DNA of 22,343 bases. It comes from JBOHNM01 sp050730675. Lineage in GTDB: Bacteria > Planctomycetota > Phycisphaerae > Phycisphaerales > UBA1924. Positions 18,292-22,343 of this stretch are shown here, piece after piece. The position numbers and the translations under genes were made by a program. Within the stretch, counting starts at the first letter, position 1, and every line of letters starts with the position of its first letter. A model generated the notes under the pieces. It was not told the DNA's origin. It saw only the letters and a list, made by a program, of their open reading frames with translations, and did no database searches. Location: contig JBOHNM010000060.1 of assembly GCA_050730675.1 (NCBI GenBank), forward strand, positions 1-22,343, given 5' to 3'.

Positions 18292-19025
18292 CGCCGCCCC
18301 TCCACGGTAGCGGCATCATTCAAGTGCGCCCAGATGCGATCGGCGTCCGCAAAGTCGCGCACCACACGCCGCGCCCCCGCGTCGCGCAGCCCGGCCTCGT
18401 CCCCGCGCACCCGCACACCCACGAACCCGAGACCAAGGTCACGGCTCGTCCGCGCATCCCACGCGCCGTCGCCAACGTAGACGACGCCGCCGAACCGCTC
18501 ATGAGCTTCATCAATGAGTCGCGCGTGTGACTGCGCACCATTACCCATCGCGCGGGCAATCGAGATCCGCGCAATGTCGTGCCGCGACTCCGCATCATCC
18601 GCCGTCGCAAACGGCAGCCCATCAATCCCGATCCGCGCTGCGCCGAGCTTCAACTCCGCCGATGCCTTCCACGCCCCCGTCGCCAGCGCCGCGCTCCACC
18701 CCGCCTCGCCTTCGATCCGCCGCAGCAGTTCCGCCGCCCCCGGCACGGCCATGAACCGGTCAGGGTGGCTCGCGAGCGTCTGGTTCAGAAGGCCGATGAA
18801 CTCCCGGTGCATCGCGGCATGCTCCGCCGTCGTCGCGGGGCGGCCCCGTGTCCGCAGCGAGATTCCGTTGGTCAGGCCCGAGTCCGTCGCGTGCGGGTAT
18901 TCCGCCCAATCCGTCGAGAACCCGTCCACCCCCAGAACCTTGCGGATCGCCCGGACGAAACAGTCATCGTCCACCCCAGTGGTCTGCGTCAGGGTCCCAT
19001 CAACATCGAACACGATCAGCGGCAT
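18282..19025 (-). CDS. HAD-superfamily phosphatase (phosphoglycolate phosphatase-like)
   Basis: The 247-residue protein begins with HAD motif I, FDVDGTLT (nucleophile Asp7, acid Asp9). A helical cap follows (TDSGLTNGISL), then motif II with LATGAWKAS, a conserved Lys, and motif III/IV as VYVGDGAWDARTSRDLGLGFVGV. Family members remove phosphate from small metabolites; the substrate cannot be read from the sequence. The start at 19025 puts motif I at the N-terminus and has AAGGA six to seven bases upstream. The longer frame to 19118 was rejected. It overlaps the DUF167 gene and heads a likely three-gene operon ending in mntR. Confidence 0.9.
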   Translation of the reverse strand: MPLIVFDVDGTLTQTTGVDDDCFVRAIRKVLGVDGFSTDWAEYPHATDSGLTNGISLRTRGRPATTAEHAAMHREFIGLLNQTLASHPDRFMAVPGAAELLRRIEGEAGWSAALATGAWKASAELKLGAARIGIDGLPFATADDAESRHDIARISIARAMGNGAQSHARLIDEAHERFGGVVYVGDGAWDARTSRDLGLGFVGVRVRGDEAGLRDAGARRVVRDFADADRIWAHLNDAATVEGRRWS

Positions 19026-19105
19026 GGCCCATCCTTGCTCCCAGAACCCGCGAAAGGACGCTGCGTTGCGCAATCTGGGGGCGCTTTTGCGGACAGGTCT
19101 GGATT

Positions 19106-19129
19106 TTGACAGGGTCAAGGGTAAATTAC
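19106..19129. promoter_or_regulatory. Pair of adjacent palindromes in a divergent promoter region
   Basis: TTGAC-AGG-GTCAA (19106-19118) and GTAA-A-TTAC (19121-19129) stand two bases apart in the gap between the HAD and TIGR03790 genes. The first contains the sequence TTGACA, a perfect -35 hexamer, but no well-spaced -10 follows. They could be operator half-sites for the divergent genes; chance is also possible. Confidence 0.28.
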
Positions 19130-19156
19130 TTCGGCCACCATCCAGTCCATGATCTC

Positions 19157-20818
19157 ATGCCCCTATTCACCCTCCAACGCGTCGCCACACCCCATTGCTG
19201 CCACCGGTGGCTCCGTTGGTTCGCGGCCCTATTCGTCGCATGTCTGGGCGCCCACGCCCAAGCGCAGCTCCGTGAAGACCAAGTTCTGGTCGTCTACGAC
19301 AGCCGCATCGTCGACAGCCTCGCCGTCGCGGAGTACTACGCCGGCTCCCCCAAGGTGCCCGGTGGCGCCGGAGCCCTTCACGGCATCCGTCCCGGCGTGC
19401 GCGTCATGGACCTCGCCGCCACGTCGCAACCGGCGATGGGCATCCCGGACATCGACTACGCCACGTTCACTTCGCGCCTGCGCGACCCCATCCGCGCCCA
19501 CCTGACCGCCACCGATCCGACCGACATCGTCCGCTGCATCGTCTTGACCAAGGGCATCCCCCACCGCATCCTCGATCAAACCAGCCCGACCGTCGGTGAC
19601 GAGCCGTGGAATCTGGAAGCTCCCTTCAACGCCGGAAACCTCACGTACGCCTCCGTCGATTCGGAGCTGGTGCTGCTCTGGCAGACATTGAACGATGGAG
19701 CAAACGGCCAATCGCAGGGCTCGCGTGCCGCGGGCATCATCATCAACCCATACTGGCGAGCCAGTCAGCCGATCTCCAAGCTCGACCGCCCGAACCTCCA
19801 CACGCAGAAATCGCTCCAGCCCCTCTACAGCCCGCCGGCGGGGATCCTCTGGAGAACGCTGCCGACCGGTCCGGCGTTGACCGCGGGCGACATGTACCTG
19901 GTCTGCCGCCTGGATGCCGACACCGTCGCCGGCGTGCGCACCATCATCGATCGCGCCCAGACGCGCTACGTGGACATGAACACGGGAGCGATCATCCTTG
20001 ACGAGACCGCCTCCAATGGCGTTGCCGACACCACGCCCGTGAATTCACCCGAGTTCGACAACCAGGATTTCGGCGACACCGTGGGTGACAGCTACCTCTG
20101 GGGCGGGGATGACTACGAGCAGACGCGCAACCTCGCCACCACCGACGGACGCTGGACCCCGGGAAAAATCTACTACGACGGGCTCAGCGGCGCGGCCAAC
20201 TACATCCTCGGCCCGCGACTCAGCTACACCGAAGGAATCTTCGTCTCCGACCCCGTCGTGCTGCTCACCAGCGAGGCCAACAACGCCAACGTCCACGGCA
20301 CGGTGCCCGGCGGCGGCAGCGCCGGTCCACAACTGGTCAACACGCTCTTCTGGGCCCCCATGGGTGTGTGCAACACACTCGAGTCGTACAACGCCCGCGC
20401 ACTGGGCGGGCTGGACCGCCGGTTCAACCAGACCAAAATCGGCGAGGCCCTCGCGTCGGGCGTGACCTTCTTCATCGGCGACGTCTGGGAGCCCTACTCG
20501 TCAACCATCCCCGACAGCCTCCAGTTGCTGAGTCACTTTTTCCTCGGCGACATGTGCTGGGCCGAGGCCGCGTACACCGCACTGCCGGCAATCTCGTGGC
20601 AGGCCGTCGTTGTCGGCGACCCCCTCGCCCGCGTGCAGCGCTCCAGCGAGGACATCGACGCCGACCAGCGAGTCACCATCGACGACGCCTACCGCTGGGA
20701 GGTCGTCCGCACCGACATCAACCGCAGCGGCAGCGGCAACAACACCGACCGCCAGATCATCGAACGCTCGCTCCGCGCCGGCGAGTTCCAGGACCTGCGC
20801 GGCACCCAGCGTCCGTGA
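19157..20818 (+). CDS. TIGR03790-family secreted protein with dockerin-like C-terminus
   Basis: The 553-residue protein has a signal peptide (WLRWFAALFVACLGAHAQAQ, cleavage near residue 37). It then carries the features of the TIGR03790 family: LVVYDSRIVDSLAVAEYYA, IVLTKGIPHRI, SVDSELVLL, the long stretch ending YILGPRLSYTEGI, and WQAVVVGDPLARV near the end. The biochemical role of the family is unknown. After about residue 499 comes a dockerin-like pair of loops (DIDADQRVTIDD and DINRSGSGNNTD), which should bind calcium and may anchor the protein to a cell-surface partner. The ATG at 19157 is the first one giving a proper signal peptide; no ribosome site is evident. Its stop is three bases from the convergent mgsA stop. 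Confidence 0.88.
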   Translation: MPLFTLQRVATPHCCHRWLRWFAALFVACLGAHAQAQLREDQVLVVYDSRIVDSLAVAEYYAGSPKVPGGAGALHGIRPGVRVMDLAATSQPAMGIPDIDYATFTSRLRDPIRAHLTATDPTDIVRCIVLTKGIPHRILDQTSPTVGDEPWNLEAPFNAGNLTYASVDSELVLLWQTLNDGANGQSQGSRAAGIIINPYWRASQPISKLDRPNLHTQKSLQPLYSPPAGILWRTLPTGPALTAGDMYLVCRLDADTVAGVRTIIDRAQTRYVDMNTGAIILDETASNGVADTTPVNSPEFDNQDFGDTVGDSYLWGGDDYEQTRNLATTDGRWTPGKIYYDGLSGAANYILGPRLSYTEGIFVSDPVVLLTSEANNANVHGTVPGGGSAGPQLVNTLFWAPMGVCNTLESYNARALGGLDRRFNQTKIGEALASGVTFFIGDVWEPYSSTIPDSLQLLSHFFLGDMCWAEAAYTALPAISWQAVVVGDPLARVQRSSEDIDADQRVTIDDAYRWEVVRTDINRSGSGNNTDRQIIERSLRAGEFQDLRGTQRP

Positions 20819-20821
20819 ATC

Positions 20822-21310
20822 TCACACCGGCCGGCCGTCGCGCTCGGGCTTGAGTTCCTGCACCACGCGGTCCACGTACGTCTCGTAGTTGGGGATCATC
20901 CGCGGGTACGCCGCGTGCATCAGCGGCGACGAGATCATGAAGTCCGCGCTGGACTTGTTGCACGCCACCGGCACGTTCCACACCATCGCGATCCGCAGCA
21001 GCGCCTTCACATCCGGGTCGTGCGGCGCGGCCGAGAGCGGATCCCAGAAAAAAACCAGCAGATCGATGTCCCCCTCGGCGATTTTGGCGCCGATCTGCTG
21101 ATCGCCCCCGAGCGGGCCCGACTTGAGCTTGGTCACTGGCACATCCAGCTCGGCCTCGAGGAGCTTGCCCGTCGTGCCCGTCGCCAGCAGTCGATGACGC
21201 GCGAGCAGGGCCTTGTTCCAGCGCGCCCACTCGAGCAGTTCGACTTTCTTGGAATCGTGCGCCACCAGCGCGATGCGCTTGGCCGTACTCATTTCACGCG
21301 AGATGTGCAT
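20822..21310 (-). CDS. mgsA: Methylglyoxal synthase
   Basis: The 162-residue cytosolic enzyme converts dihydroxyacetone phosphate to methylglyoxal and phosphate, a glycolytic bypass used under phosphate limitation or sugar overload. The conserved parts are IALVAHDSKK, LLATGTTG, SGPLGGDQQIGA with the catalytic Asp70, LLVFFWDPL, HDPDVKALLRIA and VPVACNKSSADF. The ATG at 21310 was chosen over ATG 21292. Directly before it stands GGTGATCC, an exact complement of the 16S rRNA 3' end (GGATCACC) placed where that pairing puts the start codon at the usual distance. The aldolase gene is elsewhere in this window, on the other strand. Confidence 0.97.
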   Translation of the reverse strand: MHISREMSTAKRIALVAHDSKKVELLEWARWNKALLARHRLLATGTTGKLLEAELDVPVTKLKSGPLGGDQQIGAKIAEGDIDLLVFFWDPLSAAPHDPDVKALLRIAMVWNVPVACNKSSADFMISSPLMHAAYPRMIPNYETYVDRVVQELKPERDGRPV

Positions 21311-21371
21311 GGATCACCCGCCGTCCTTCCGTAGACACGGCAATCCTAGGTGTGCCCGCGCGTTCGCCCCT

Positions 21372-21941
21372 TCACTCACCAGCCGTCGACCGAACGGACT
21401 CGTCGGGAGCCGTCCGTCGAGACTCGAACCATTCCGCCAGCGCCGGGCCGTCGATGAACCCAACCTTGCGCCCGACCTCCTTGCCGTCGCGCACCAGCAC
21501 CACCGTCGGCACTTCGCGCACGCCGAAGGCCTCAGCCACAGCGCGTTCTTTCTCGTTGGGGCTGCCGCTGTTCACTCGCACGGCGACGGCATGGTCGGCC
21601 ACCCAGCGCTCAACCTGCTTGTCGCGCCAGGTCTCCTTGTCCATCCGCTCGCACGGCGGACACCAAGTCCCGAAAAAGTCGATCACAAGCAGCTTTCCGC
21701 TTTTCTGCGCCGTCGTGGAAGCCTCGATAAGCGGCGACTTGGTAAAGAGCGTCGGCTGCGGGAACTTGTTCTTCAGCGCCAGCACCACGACCATCGCGAT
21801 GAACGCCAGGGCCGCGAACTTCCACGCGCCGCGCGGCTTGACGCGAGCCTCGCCGGTCGCGGGGTCCACGCTCGTCGCCGACGGGCGCTGGCCGGGCAGC
21901 GCTTCGAGGTCGTCGTCGAGTGTGGATTTGCGGCGCATCAT
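21372..21941 (-). CDS. Membrane-anchored thioredoxin-like protein
   Basis: The product is 189 residues. A charged cytosolic N-terminus (1-40) is followed by a transmembrane helix (about 41-57) and a thioredoxin domain with active site WCPPC (Cys94, Cys97) and the cis-Pro segment VPTVVLV. The domain should face the periplasm, where it may donate or accept electrons for disulfide exchange (DsbD/DsbE-like). The active-site Pro-Pro between the cysteines is common in such proteins. The ATG overlaps the stop of the upstream gene in ATGA, so the two are translationally coupled. The partner is a paralogue of the 491-aa secreted protein. Specific partners are not known. Confidence 0.88.
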   Translation of the reverse strand: MMRRKSTLDDDLEALPGQRPSATSVDPATGEARVKPRGAWKFAALAFIAMVVVLALKNKFPQPTLFTKSPLIEASTTAQKSGKLLVIDFFGTWCPPCERMDKETWRDKQVERWVADHAVAVRVNSGSPNEKERAVAEAFGVREVPTVVLVRDGKEVGRKVGFIDGPALAEWFESRRTAPDESVRSTAGE

Positions 21942-22343
21942 GGGTCGGTCTTCTTGGCCCTGAGCAACTCGCCGGCATGGGTTCGCAGCGCGTCGGTGCT
22001 CGCCTGATTATCGGTTGCCCCGTCGAGCCACGTCAGGTGTTGGGGGCGGGCCTGGCGAGAAGCCAGCGCCGCGGCCACCAGTGAACGTCGGTTCAGCGCC
22101 GAGTTCTCGGACTTGAGCAGCACGTCGGCGACGGCCATGGCCGCCTCATCGCGCCCGGCCAGCAGGAGGGCCGCGTGCAGACGCGCACATTCGACCCGCA
22201 GCATCCATGCGCGGAAGGCCTTGAGTGCGGCCCATTGGTCGGGCTTCATCCGCGGGTCGGGGGGGCCCGTGAGCTTGGCCGCGAGGCTGCGGGGCCACTG
22301 CGCCGGCTCGGCGATCCCCGCGCCGGGCTCGCCGAGATGGATG
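21938..22343 (-). CDS. Partial gene, paralogue of the C-terminal region of the 491-aa secreted protein
   Basis: The minus strand is open from the window edge to a TGA at 21938-21940, giving the last ~134 residues; the start lies outside. The ATG at 22247-22249 is internal, because the frame continues upstream (EPAQWPRSLAAKL). The sequence is helical and aligns with the C-terminus of the protein at 5566-7041, including a shared RRSL and a WL pair near the end. It overlaps the thioredoxin gene by four bases (ATGA), which ties its function to that redox protein. No catalytic motif is visible. Confidence 0.8.
   Translation of the reverse strand, partial: IHLGEPGAGIAEPAQWPRSLAAKLTGPPDPRMKPDQWAALKAFRAWMLRVECARLHAALLLAGRDEAAMAVADVLLKSENSALNRRSLVAAALASRQARPQHLTWLDGATDNQASTDALRTHAGELLRAKKTDP

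Overview
The window is a high-GC, gene-dense chromosomal segment. Its gene set suggests a planctomycete, probably of the class Phycisphaerae. The grounds are a TIGR03790-type secreted protein with a dockerin-like tail, membrane proteins carrying a CPxCWYD...CPECG zinc ribbon, and many large secreted or membrane proteins without recognised function beside ordinary housekeeping genes. This placement is inference; no rRNA or tRNA is present to confirm it. I saw no insertion sequences, prophage genes, CRISPR array or other sign of recent transfer.

Layout. 1-2746: a partial phoH gene (minus), a small putative lipoprotein (plus) and a phosphoglucosamine/phosphomannomutase (minus). 2816-5558: a pterin-synthase-like gene lacking the usual catalytic residues, then polyphosphate kinase ppk1 (both plus). 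5566-8329: a minus-strand pair encoding a 427-aa membrane protein and a secreted 491-aa protein. 8372-9520: class I fructose-bisphosphate aldolase (plus). 9521-9902: an AT-rich island with a 33-codon small-protein gene between two strong hairpins. 9903-12665: two tandem paralogous zinc-ribbon membrane proteins (minus). 12864-15581: clpB (plus). 15578-17496: two tandem, distantly related three-helix membrane proteins (minus). 17547-19025: an HAD phosphatase, a DUF167 protein and the metal regulator mntR, tightly packed (minus). 19157-20818: the TIGR03790-family protein (plus). 20822-22343: methylglyoxal synthase, a membrane-anchored thioredoxin and a truncated gene paralogous to the 491-aa protein (minus).

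How the genes work together. Several touch phosphate and carbon metabolism: PhoH and Ppk1 (phosphate and polyphosphate), aldolase and methylglyoxal synthase (triose phosphates), and the phosphohexomutase (cell-envelope sugars). ClpB gives protein disaggregation and MntR metal-responsive regulation. They are not one pathway. The least explained parts are the paralogous envelope proteins, the small-protein island and the PTPS-like protein with an altered active site. I did not identify a complete new defence or biosynthetic system.
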